Part shown: positions 1 through 6,630 of the stretch, piece after piece
Layout of the letters: every line of letters begins with the position of its first letter
Position numbering within the stretch: position 1 is the stretch's first letter
NCBI GenBank assembly: GCA_947624465.1
Contig: CANQKJ010000098.1
Location: forward strand, 1 to 7,875
Direction of reading: 5' to 3'
From: an uncultured Oscillospiraceae bacterium
GTDB lineage: Bacteria > Bacillota > Clostridia > Oscillospirales > Oscillospiraceae
Length of the DNA: 7,875 nucleotides
The notes under the pieces: model-generated
What the model saw: the letters and a program-made list of their open reading frames with translations, nothing else
Databases searched by the model: none
Told to the model about the DNA's origin: nothing
Translations under genes and position numbers: made by a program

Positions 1-21
1 TTCCGGGATCTGGCGAAATAA
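1..21 (+). CDS. Possible C-terminal end of a convergent plus-strand gene (partial)
   Basis: From base 1 the plus strand reads Phe-Arg-Asp-Leu-Ala-Lys followed by TAA at 19-21. A strong bidirectional hairpin terminator starts 12 nt later. That arrangement is what one expects at the end of a gene converging on the minus-strand gene that stops at 90. Only six codons are visible, so no product can be suggested and the reading could be chance; the terminator position is the main support. Confidence 0.3.
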   Translation, partial: FRDLAK

Positions 22-33
22 GCGTATATCGGC

Positions 34-71
34 AAAACAAGCCGCCTGTCTTTCGACAGGCGGCTTGTTTT
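34..71. terminator. Bidirectional intrinsic terminator between convergent genes
   Basis: A perfect 17-bp inverted repeat (34-50 with 55-71) encloses a TTTC tetraloop. A T-run (68-72) closes it on the plus strand, and TTGTTTT closes it on the minus strand. It lies 18 nt past the stop of the minus-strand gene ending at 90 and just after a plus-strand stop at 19-21, so it can serve both directions. Confidence 0.85.
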
Positions 72-89
72 TGGACGCTTTGGAATTGG

Positions 90-923
90 TCAGCGCATCT
101 GGAGATAGCCCCGATACTGGGTCAGGTTGTCGCTGGTGGCCATATCGGACAGGAACATACTGACGATGTAGAAGTTGGGCTTCAGGAAGGGGAACTGGTC
201 CTGCTGTGCCCAGACGGGCTTGGCCATATCCCTGGTGCCCTCCACGGCGGCGGCATACCACTCGTCCGGCCCGTCGAACCACATCTCCACCAGGCGGTCG
301 AAGGCGCAGCCGGCCACGTCCTTGTAGATGTCGCTGGCGACGAAGCGGTTGACCTCGGGACGGCCCACGAAGTAGGGCACGAACACCTCGTTGAACCACT
401 TCTCACCGGCCTCCTTGTCGGGCCAGCGTACCACGAACTGCCAGCGGTAGTTGGGGCCGTCGTCGATGGTGCGGCCCTTGCCCTTGTAGTCATACTGCCA
501 GTTGATGGGCACATGGGCGAACACGAAGGGAGGCATGCCGGTGTCGCCGCCGCCGGACCTGCGGTGCTCGTCGCCGTCCATATTGGTGTCGTCCAGGCCG
601 TCCACATCGGGGATCATGCCCTGCCAGCGGAGGACATGAGGCGGCATCCGCTCGGTGAAGGAGTTGACGCTCATCTCCGGGGTCAGCTCGTTGACCATCC
701 AGTAGTGCTCGGTCATCTGCATCCGGCGGGTGCCGAAGCGCTCGCCCTCGGGAGGCGTGGGCAGGGCGTTGTAGAAGGTGTACTTATTGCAGTAGGGGGC
801 AAACTTGCTGATGCTGTCGGGCACATGGACAGAATACAGCCAGTGCTGGAGGCGGTGACGGTACTCCTCGCGGACCACGTCCACGAAGATGACGCTGCGC
901 ATGGGGCGATAGTCAAAGGCCAT
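90..923 (-). CDS. EthD-like tandem dimeric alpha/beta-barrel protein, function unknown
   Basis: A 277-residue soluble protein with no signal peptide or membrane segment. It appears to contain two copies of a ferredoxin-like (EthD/dimeric alpha-beta barrel) unit, about residues 9-105 and 159-260. The first has a W-x4-H element (Trp28, His33, then HVPDSISKFAPY) and the second a related stretch around Trp176-Arg193. The second ends in an EthD-like pattern: LVEMWFDGPDEWYAAA (211-226), then Lys-Pro-Val-Trp and PFL. A charged, Gly-rich linker (about 105-130) joins the halves. The ATG at 923 is chosen because AAAGGAG lies 9 nt upstream; a longer frame reaching 983 would start inside the promoter. 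It is transcribed alone from a consensus promoter. Members of the EthD fold include polyketide cyclases, monooxygenases and ligand-binding proteins. The fold is inferred from pattern and the activity is unknown. Confidence 0.8.
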   Translation of the reverse strand: MAFDYRPMRSVIFVDVVREEYRHRLQHWLYSVHVPDSISKFAPYCNKYTFYNALPTPPEGERFGTRRMQMTEHYWMVNELTPEMSVNSFTERMPPHVLRWQGMIPDVDGLDDTNMDGDEHRRSGGGDTGMPPFVFAHVPINWQYDYKGKGRTIDDGPNYRWQFVVRWPDKEAGEKWFNEVFVPYFVGRPEVNRFVASDIYKDVAGCAFDRLVEMWFDGPDEWYAAAVEGTRDMAKPVWAQQDQFPFLKPNFYIVSMFLSDMATSDNLTQYRGYLQMR

Positions 924-959
924 AATAAAAAACTCCTTTCGTATGGTAGTGCTGATACA

Positions 960-988
960 ATTATACAAATTTGTCCCCCTCATGTCAA
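960..988 (-). promoter_or_regulatory. Consensus sigma-70-type promoter of the EthD-like gene
   Basis: On the minus strand, TTGACA (988-983) is followed by exactly 17 bp and then TATAAT (965-960), a perfect match to the housekeeping consensus. The expected transcription start is near 953, giving a short leader of about 30 nt that carries the AAAGGAG ribosome binding site of the gene starting at 923. A 10-bp palindrome, ACAAATTTGT (965-974), sits in the spacer next to the -10 box and could be an operator. Confidence 0.85.
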
Positions 989-1024
989 CTGTCGTTTGGA
1001 TATTTTTGTGCTTTCCCGGGCATA

Positions 1025-1055
1025 AAGAGGCGCCGCCCGCTGGGCGGCGCCTCTT
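1025..1055 (-). terminator. Intrinsic terminator after the MFS transporter
   Basis: A 14-bp perfect GC-rich stem (1025-1038 with 1042-1055) has a three-base loop and lies 33 nt past the transporter stop. The T-tract on the minus strand is short (CTCTTTAT), so termination may be partial. It lies just before the next promoter (988) and insulates that unit. Confidence 0.7.
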
Positions 1056-1088
1056 GTGAAGAGCTGACAGGCAAACGTAGGGCAGGTC

Positions 1089-2435
1089 TTACTTGCGGCC
1101 CACCAGAGCGTCGTCCAGGGGCTTGCCGGCGGCCTGACGGTACTTGTCGTCGGCGGCCTTGACCTTGCCGGGCTGGAACAGGGCGACCAGGATGACGGAG
1201 ATCAGGGCGATGACGGCGGTCACCCAGAAGGGCAGGGTCACGCCCAGGCCGTTCTGAGAACCGATGGCGATGGTCATGGCCACCACGGTGGGACCCACGC
1301 ACTGCAGGATGTTGGCGATGGGGTTCACGATGCCGAACACGGTGGAGAAGTCCTCACGGCGCCAGTACTGGGCGGCGCCGGACACGGTGAAGTTGGAACC
1401 CGCGCCCATGAAGATGGCCAGCAGGATGATGGAGATCATGGAGGTGGTGGGGTTGCCGATGCCGCCCAGGATGCCGGAGAGCAGCATGATGATCTCGGAG
1501 GCCAGGATGGCGGTCTTGGTGCCGAACTTGCCGTCCACCAGGCCCAGGACATAGGAGCCGATGAGGGCGAAGATCATGACCATGCCCATGACCATGCTGA
1601 AGTTCAGCCCATAGGCGCCGATGATGGCCTGGGTCTGGGTCATCATGCCCACGGAGCACATCAGCAGGGTGCCCATGGGGATAGTGATCAGCCAGAACTG
1701 GCTGCACTTCAGGGTGTTGGGGAGCTTCCACACGGTGGTCTTCTTGTTCTCGATCTCCTCGGCCAGCATGGCGTCGGCCTTCTCCTTGGTGAAGGTCTTG
1801 TCGTTGTCGCGGAAGCAGCCGACCTGCTCAGGATAGTCGGTGATGAAGATGAGGCCCAGGACCCAGCCGATCACGCCCACGATCAGGAAGGGCAGGAAGC
1901 CCATGAAGGGGTTGGGAGCGGCGTTGGCGGGGAACACCAGGGCGGCGAAGGGGCCCATCAGGCCGTTGCACACGGGGAACGCGAAAGTGGCGATGCCCAT
2001 GAACACGCCCTTACGGGTGGGGAACCACTGGCCGATCAGGATGCCGATGCCGAACATACCGTAGATGTTGGCGAACACGGACACGAGGAAGTAGCAGACC
2101 TTCCAGAAGGTGCCGAAGGGCAGAGCGGCCACGCCCAGGGCGGACAGCAGGGTGAGCACGCCGAAGCCCAGGACCATGGGCTTCACGCTCTTCATATTGC
2201 CCAGGAAGTTGGACAGCACCAACTGGATCACGATGCCCACCAAGGTACCGATGGTCATGATAGGGGCCAGCTGCTGCCCGGCCACCGCGTCATCCAGGCC
2301 GGTGTAATAGCCGGCCAGCATATTCATGGGGAAGTTGGTAAACGCCTGGAACACCAGGAACGCCGAGATCTCAAAGATCATCAGCATCCAGCCGCGGAAG
2401 CCAAAGTTGATGCCAAGCTTGGTCTTTTGCTGCAT
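1089..2435 (-). CDS. OFA-family MFS transporter (oxalate/formate antiporter-like)
   Basis: A 448-residue integral membrane protein with about 12 hydrophobic segments in two six-helix halves. A hydrophilic central loop (about 202-245, rich in Lys/Glu) separates the halves. Family-like elements are QWFPTRKGVFMG (136-147) between helices 4 and 5, an MFS motif-A-like DGKFGTKT (301-308), and AQYWRREDFSTVFG (355-368) in the equivalent loop of the second half. The OFA family contains the oxalate:formate exchanger and many carriers of other monocarboxylates, so the substrate is probably a small organic acid but is not established. The ATG at 2435 follows AGAGGTG with 6-nt spacing and opens directly into MQQKTKLGINFGFRGW, a usual N-terminus for the family. 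The frame stays open further upstream, but that part is leader. It has its own promoter downstream of the acyl kinase operon and may move that pathway's substrate or product. Confidence 0.88.
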   Translation of the reverse strand: MQQKTKLGINFGFRGWMLMIFEISAFLVFQAFTNFPMNMLAGYYTGLDDAVAGQQLAPIMTIGTLVGIVIQLVLSNFLGNMKSVKPMVLGFGVLTLLSALGVAALPFGTFWKVCYFLVSVFANIYGMFGIGILIGQWFPTRKGVFMGIATFAFPVCNGLMGPFAALVFPANAAPNPFMGFLPFLIVGVIGWVLGLIFITDYPEQVGCFRDNDKTFTKEKADAMLAEEIENKKTTVWKLPNTLKCSQFWLITIPMGTLLMCSVGMMTQTQAIIGAYGLNFSMVMGMVMIFALIGSYVLGLVDGKFGTKTAILASEIIMLLSGILGGIGNPTTSMISIILLAIFMGAGSNFTVSGAAQYWRREDFSTVFGIVNPIANILQCVGPTVVAMTIAIGSQNGLGVTLPFWVTAVIALISVILVALFQPGKVKAADDKYRQAAGKPLDDALVGRK

Positions 2436-2616
2436 AAGTAACACCTCTGAAATTAAGTAGTGTAGTAGTTTTTCAGGTCCCTCTCCAAGGACCGGCGGCA
2501 AAGCCGCCCCGATCTTGTTTGCGCTCTCCTCTCCGTTTTTTCGCTCCTCACTCCCGGAAGTCCTCCGCAAAGGAACAGGACCTCCCTTTCTCAGCTCCGG
2601 GACATCAGGATACGCT
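2436..2616 (-). promoter_or_regulatory. Long structured 5' leader of the MFS transporter mRNA
   Basis: About 180 nt separate the predicted start site (about 2616) from the transporter ATG. The leader can fold. A 7-bp helix (2596-2602 with 2552-2558) encloses a smaller 5-bp helix (2577-2581 with 2560-2564). Next come a 6-bp GC hairpin with a three-base loop (2494-2499 with 2503-2508) and a 5-bp hairpin (2476-2480 with 2489-2493). The last 40 nt, including the ribosome binding site, are A/T-rich and open. I see no T-box signature or other riboswitch core that I recognise, nor an obvious internal terminator. It may be a cis-regulatory RNA or simply a long leader. Confidence 0.4.
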
Positions 2617-2622
2617 GGATAC

Positions 2623-2651
2623 ATTGTAACACACCGGTTTGGAAAATGCAA
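2623..2651 (-). promoter_or_regulatory. Promoter of the MFS transporter, with extended -10
   Basis: The minus strand reads TTGCAT (2651-2646), a 17-bp spacer, then TACAAT (2628-2623). The -10 box is preceded by TGT, giving an extended -10 element that offsets the weaker -35. It lies between the kinase terminator (2695-2731) and the transporter, so the transporter is a separate transcription unit. Confidence 0.7.
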
Positions 2652-2694
2652 CAAAAAATCACTATTATTTCCCGGCAATTTGGCCACTTTTTTG

Positions 2695-2731
2695 AAAAAG
2701 GCGCGGGAACCTCCGGCTCCCGCGCCTTTTT
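2695..2731 (-). terminator. Intrinsic terminator ending the acyl kinase operon
   Basis: The arms 2695-2708 and 2718-2731 form a continuous 14-bp stem, with GGCGCGGGA at its core, around a short loop. On the minus strand it is followed by TTTTTC. The 5' arm begins in the stop codon of the kinase gene (2731-2733), so termination follows the operon immediately. Confidence 0.85.
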
Positions 2732-3831
2732 CAGCTTTTCAGATGGTCAAAATTCTCGAAAACGGGCACCCCGGTGTACTGCCTGACGCTCTCCTCGCCC
2801 TTCAGGGCGCGGATGGCGCCGGCGGCCAGGGCCTCCATCTCGAACTCGCCCGCCTGGACGGAGATGGGCGCGATCCAGCCCACATAGCGGCTCAGCTCGT
2901 CCACCAGATATTTGTCGTGGGCGATGCCGCCGGTAAAGATGATGGCGTCCACCCTGCCCTCCAGGACGGCGGCGCAGCCGCCCACCGCCTTGGCAAGCTG
3001 GCGGATGAACGCGTCGTACACCAGCTTTGCGTACCTGTCGCCCTGATGGATGCGCTCCACGATCTCCCGGGCGTCGGCGGTGCCCAGATGGTCTACCAGG
3101 CCGCCGTGCTTCATCACCCGGTCGATGAGTTCCTTCTCGGTGAATTCGCCGGAGAAGCTCATGCGGATCACATCGGTGGCGGGGACCCAGCCGGCCCGGG
3201 TGGGGGCCATGGGGCCGTCGCCGTTGAGGGCGTCGTTGCAGCAGCAGAGCTGCCCCTTCCGATGGGCGGCCACCGACACGCCCCCGCCGATGTGGCAGCA
3301 GATGAGGTTCATGTCCTCATACCGTTTGCCCCGGGAGGCGGCGTAGCGGATGCAGTTCTCCTTCTGGTTCAGGGGGTGGCCCTTGCTCTGGCGAAAGACC
3401 TCGTGGAAGCCGGTGATACGCTCCACGTCGTCCAGCTCGTCCACGTCGGGGGGGTTGACGCAGAACATCTCGCCGCCGTACCGCTTTTGCAGCTCCAGGG
3501 CGATCTGCACCCCCAGGGTGTTGGGGTGCCGGGTGACGCAGGCCCGGGCGTCCCGCAGCATCACGTCGTTGATGGCGTACACGCCGCTGACCAGGCCCAC
3601 CAGGCCGCCGCCCCGGGCGGACCACGCGTCCACCTGGGACAGATCAATCCCGGCCGCCTCCACCTCCGCAAGGATGGTCTCCATGCGGAAGGGAAGCTGG
3701 TCGGCGATCTCTTTGAACTTTTTCAGCTCATTGGCGTCGTGGTCCACATTCTTCTGGAACAGCTTTTTGTCGTCCTCGAACAGGGCGATCTTGGTGGAGG
3801 TGGAGCCGGGATTGATGGCGAAAATCTTCAT
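2731..3831 (-). CDS. buk: Butyrate kinase-type acyl kinase
   Basis: A 366-residue cytoplasmic kinase of the acetate/butyrate kinase (ASKHA) fold. The family converts butyryl phosphate (or branched or longer acyl phosphates) and ADP to the acid and ATP, the last step of substrate-level phosphorylation. Visible signatures are the N-terminal phosphate loop INPGSTSTK (6-14), SARGGGLV (71-78), the ATP-site motif HIGGGVSV (180-187), DALNGDGPMAPTRAG (200-214) and FTGGIAHDKYLV (299-310). The length is slightly above the usual 355 or so because of a short C-terminal tail. The ATG at 3831 is 3 nt after the acyltransferase stop. No Shine-Dalgarno is visible before it, so translation is probably coupled. 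Family identity is firm; the true substrate (butyrate, isobutyrate or another acid) cannot be read from sequence. Confidence 0.93.
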   Translation of the reverse strand: MKIFAINPGSTSTKIALFEDDKKLFQKNVDHDANELKKFKEIADQLPFRMETILAEVEAAGIDLSQVDAWSARGGGLVGLVSGVYAINDVMLRDARACVTRHPNTLGVQIALELQKRYGGEMFCVNPPDVDELDDVERITGFHEVFRQSKGHPLNQKENCIRYAASRGKRYEDMNLICCHIGGGVSVAAHRKGQLCCCNDALNGDGPMAPTRAGWVPATDVIRMSFSGEFTEKELIDRVMKHGGLVDHLGTADAREIVERIHQGDRYAKLVYDAFIRQLAKAVGGCAAVLEGRVDAIIFTGGIAHDKYLVDELSRYVGWIAPISVQAGEFEMEALAAGAIRALKGEESVRQYTGVPVFENFDHLKS

Positions 3832-3834
3832 GGG

Positions 3835-4833
3835 TTATTTGCAGTTCTGGGCGCGGACGCCGGCGATGGCCACATTGCCCACGATCTCGGACACGGGGGC
3901 GCTGCGGGAGCAGTCGCACACGATCTTTTTGAAGCCTTGGAGCACGGGGCCGTAGGCGTCGGCGTGGCCGAAGATCTGCAGCAGCTTCACGCCGATGTTG
4001 CCCACGTTCAAATCGGGCCAGATGATGATATTGGCCTTGCCGGCCACGGCGCTCTCCCGCTTGACCTTCTTGGCGGCCACGGCGGGGACGATGGCGGCGT
4101 CCAGCTGGAACTCGCCGTCGATGGCGTAGGTGGGCCGCATCTGCCGGGCGATCTCCACGCCCTTGCGCACCTTGTCCACCAGCTCGCTCTCGGCGCTGCC
4201 GTCGGTGGAGTAGGACACCATGGCGCAGCGAGGCTCCCAGCCCAGCAGGTCCTGGGCGGTGTCGCAGGCGGACACGGCGATGGAGGCCAGGTCGGCGGGG
4301 TCGGGATTGACGCACACGGCGCTGTCGCCGATGATGAGCAGGTCGCCCTCGCTGCCGTTCCAGCCGGGGATCTGAGACACGCCGATGCTGGACACGGTGG
4401 TGACGCCCTCTTTCAGGCCCACGATGGTCTGGCCGCCCCAGATGACCTCGCCGGTGGTGTGGCTCATGCCGGCGAACATCACGTCCACCTTGCCAATGGC
4501 CAGCATCATCAGGGCCACGTACATATCGTCCTTGGCCTTGCGGCGGATGGCCTTGGCGCTCATCTCGGGGTTGACCTCGCCGTAGGCGTTGAAGACCTCC
4601 TCGCAGGCGGCCTCATCGGTGGTGTCGAACACGGAGATACCGGTCATGTCGATGCCGTACTGGGCCACGGAGGCCTTGATCTCCTCGCCCTTGCCCACCA
4701 GCATGGGCTTGCAGATCCCCTGGGCGGCGCACTCCTGCGCCGCTTTCAGGATCTTCTCCTCGCCGATCTCGGGGAACGCCACCACCTGGGGATTGGCCTT
4801 GGCCTTGCGCAGGATCTCATCCATCATACCCAT
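3835..4833 (-). CDS. pta: Phosphate acyltransferase, Pta-type (acyl-CoA to acyl phosphate)
   Basis: A 332-residue cytoplasmic enzyme of the phosphotransacetylase/phosphotransbutyrylase family. It would exchange the CoA of an acyl-CoA for phosphate, feeding the kinase encoded next. Its length and motifs match Pta rather than the shorter Ptb (about 300 residues): GLKEGVTTVSS (139-149), DSAVCVNPDPADLA (170-183), MVSYSTDGSAESELVDKVR (205-223), IDGEFQLDAA (238-247), AGKANIIIWPDLNVGN (264-279) and GPVLQGFKK (295-303). The catalytic loop reads CDCSRSAPVSEIV (306-318). Ser309-Arg310 are kept, but the residue aligning with the catalytic Asp of archaeal Pta is Glu316. The ATG at 4833 follows GAGGAGG with about 8-nt spacing, 15 nt after the hydrolase stop. 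Pairing with a butyrate-type kinase suggests a substrate other than, or broader than, acetyl-CoA. Confidence 0.88.
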   Translation of the reverse strand: MGMMDEILRKAKANPQVVAFPEIGEEKILKAAQECAAQGICKPMLVGKGEEIKASVAQYGIDMTGISVFDTTDEAACEEVFNAYGEVNPEMSAKAIRRKAKDDMYVALMMLAIGKVDVMFAGMSHTTGEVIWGGQTIVGLKEGVTTVSSIGVSQIPGWNGSEGDLLIIGDSAVCVNPDPADLASIAVSACDTAQDLLGWEPRCAMVSYSTDGSAESELVDKVRKGVEIARQMRPTYAIDGEFQLDAAIVPAVAAKKVKRESAVAGKANIIIWPDLNVGNIGVKLLQIFGHADAYGPVLQGFKKIVCDCSRSAPVSEIVGNVAIAGVRAQNCK

Positions 4834-4848
4834 GGCAAATTCCTCCTC

Positions 4849-6615
4849 TCAGCGATAGGTGTAATCGCCCGCCTTGTATTTGGGCGGGATGACGGGGATC
4901 TGCAGGTAGCTCTCATACTGCCCGCCGGTGTGGATGATGTGCTGGCCGTGGTTGTCGGTCTCCCAGGTCAGCGGCTCGAACCAGCCCTCGCGGATGTAGC
5001 GGCCGGCCACCTCCACCCGGAGCTGCTGGCCCTTGTGCCAGATCCAGCTGGTGGGCACCAGGGCGATGTCCACGGGGACGATCTCGCCCTTCTTGAGCTT
5101 CAGCTCCCGCTTGTGGGACAGGACGGGCTCGAAATCGGTGGACAGCTTGGGGTCCAGCTCCCGGTGGGACACGCGCAGCTTGCCCCAGGTGCCGGGGTGC
5201 GGCTCGCCCAGGATGCTGGTGGGCAGCCAGTTGCCGTCCTCGTCCAGCTTCTTGATGGTGATGAACAGATCCATGTCGTCGTGACCGTCGGCCTCCACCC
5301 ACATACGGAGCTTCATGTAGCCGGTGATCTCGGTGTCCTCCTCGAACTTGATGTCGAAGTTGACCTGCTCGGTGTTGGACTCATAGCTGACCTTGCTCTC
5401 CACCGCGGGATTCTCCCAGTTGAGGGAACCGTCGGCGGCGTTGAGGTACAGCTTCTTGTACTGGGTGCGGGCCAGGGGGAACTCCTTCTCGGGCCGGTCG
5501 GTCTGATAGTCGTAGTCGTAGGCGTCCATGACCTCGATGCGGTAGCGGGGGGTCATCTCAAAGCAGTTGTGGACGTCCTTCAGGAACCGGTCGTAGAAGT
5601 TCTTCAGGTCCATGGCGTGGGCGGTGTTGTACAGATCGGGCCACTCCTGCTCCCGGTGGGCGCGCATCCACTTCTTGGTGGAGCGGATCTTGCGGAAGAA
5701 GTTGAAGGAGCCGTGGAGATGGAAGTGCTGCCAGGACGCGCAGGCGTACACGGGGATGCGGATCTTCTTGAAGTCGGGGATCTTATCCTCCCAGTAGCCG
5801 TTCATCAGGGGATAGCGGCGGCCGTTCTCCACCTGGTCGTCGATCTTGTTGGGGCCGGTGAGAGACGCCACGATGAACTCGTTGAAGCTCAGGGCCGGGA
5901 TGCCGCCCTCGTAGATGGACTCACGGTAGATGTCGCAGGTGGCCTCCCAGGGGGCGATGCAGGCCAGATGGGGAGGCTGGGTGGCGGCGATGCGGACCTG
6001 GGTCATGGCCACGCAGGAGTTGCCGCCCATGCCCACCTTACCGGAGCACCAGGGCTGCTGGGCGACCCACTCGATGAAGTCGTAGCCGTCCTGGGCGTCG
6101 ATGGAGCCGAACATATCGATGTCGCCCTCGGAGTGGCCGGTGCCGCGGGGGTCCACGTTGGCGATGGCGTAGCCGTTGTGGCACCAGAAGCCGGGGTCAG
6201 GGGACTCGAACTTGGCCATGGTGGAGATGGTGCCGGGGGCCACGCCCATCACCTGCCACTCGCTCATGCCGTCGCCGGGGCGCTTGCCGTAGTAGCTCCA
6301 GGAGATCAGCACGGGGACCTTCTCGGTGGTGTTGGGGCGATAGATGTCGGTGTAGATCTTGGTGCCGTCCCGGAGGATGACGGGGACGTCCTGCTCGCAG
6401 ATGAGGCCGTCCTCGGTCATATAGGTGCGCTGGTTGAACTTGGCACAGAAGCCGTGGGCGGTGGAGGCGATGCCCTCCAGCTTGGACAGGTCGAGCCCCT
6501 CCTCGGGGTCGACGGGGGTGCGGGCCTGGCGATAGAAGACCTCGATCTCCTCGCCCTTCATGATCCTCTTCTCAGAGAAGATCTCGTGGCCGTTGGACAT
6601 ACCTTTGGATTCCAT
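4849..6615 (-). CDS. CocE/NonD-type serine hydrolase (X-Pro dipeptidyl-peptidase S15-like)
   Basis: A 588-residue protein with no signal peptide, so cytoplasmic. The alpha/beta-hydrolase core starts near residue 76 (VPVILRDGTKIYTDIYRP). It carries the probable oxyanion-hole region SWSYYGKRPG (105-114), the family motif DPRGTGHSEG (155-164) and the nucleophile elbow GMGGNSCVA with Ser200. From about 365 to the end is a beta-rich PepX_C-like domain (SWIWHKGQQLRVEVAGR, then WETDNHGQHIIHTGG). The family hydrolyses esters, amides and lactams (cocaine, acyl-amino compounds, X-Pro peptides). Oddities are an N-terminal extension of about 65 residues and ASWQHFHLHGS (293-303) where many members have the catalytic Asp in GWYD; His320 (AHREQEW) is the likely catalytic His. 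The ATG at 6615 follows AAAGGGG with 7-nt spacing, 15 nt after the carrier-protein stop. The substrate is unknown. Confidence 0.88.
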   Translation of the reverse strand: MESKGMSNGHEIFSEKRIMKGEEIEVFYRQARTPVDPEEGLDLSKLEGIASTAHGFCAKFNQRTYMTEDGLICEQDVPVILRDGTKIYTDIYRPNTTEKVPVLISWSYYGKRPGDGMSEWQVMGVAPGTISTMAKFESPDPGFWCHNGYAIANVDPRGTGHSEGDIDMFGSIDAQDGYDFIEWVAQQPWCSGKVGMGGNSCVAMTQVRIAATQPPHLACIAPWEATCDIYRESIYEGGIPALSFNEFIVASLTGPNKIDDQVENGRRYPLMNGYWEDKIPDFKKIRIPVYACASWQHFHLHGSFNFFRKIRSTKKWMRAHREQEWPDLYNTAHAMDLKNFYDRFLKDVHNCFEMTPRYRIEVMDAYDYDYQTDRPEKEFPLARTQYKKLYLNAADGSLNWENPAVESKVSYESNTEQVNFDIKFEEDTEITGYMKLRMWVEADGHDDMDLFITIKKLDEDGNWLPTSILGEPHPGTWGKLRVSHRELDPKLSTDFEPVLSHKRELKLKKGEIVPVDIALVPTSWIWHKGQQLRVEVAGRYIREGWFEPLTWETDNHGQHIIHTGGQYESYLQIPVIPPKYKAGDYTYR

Positions 6616-6630
6616 TCAGGTACCCCTTTC

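Noticed and set aside
924..983. 20-codon N-terminal extension of the EthD-like protein
   Set aside because: The upstream ATG lies inside the promoter, before the transcription start, and the strong AAAGGAG site serves the ATG at 923.
513..1025. Plus-strand frame of 170 codons opposite the EthD-like gene
   Set aside because: It runs through the promoter and most of a well-supported minus-strand gene, has no convincing ribosome binding site, and its translation has no recognisable motif.
2436..2616. T-box riboswitch in the transporter leader
   Set aside because: The characteristic T-box sequence (GGGUGGUACCGCG-like) and an antiterminator/terminator pair are not present.
2436..2687. N-terminal extension of the MFS transporter by up to 84 codons
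   Set aside because: The frame is open upstream, but it crosses the predicted promoter and start site. The good ribosome binding site and the family's usual N-terminus are at 2435.
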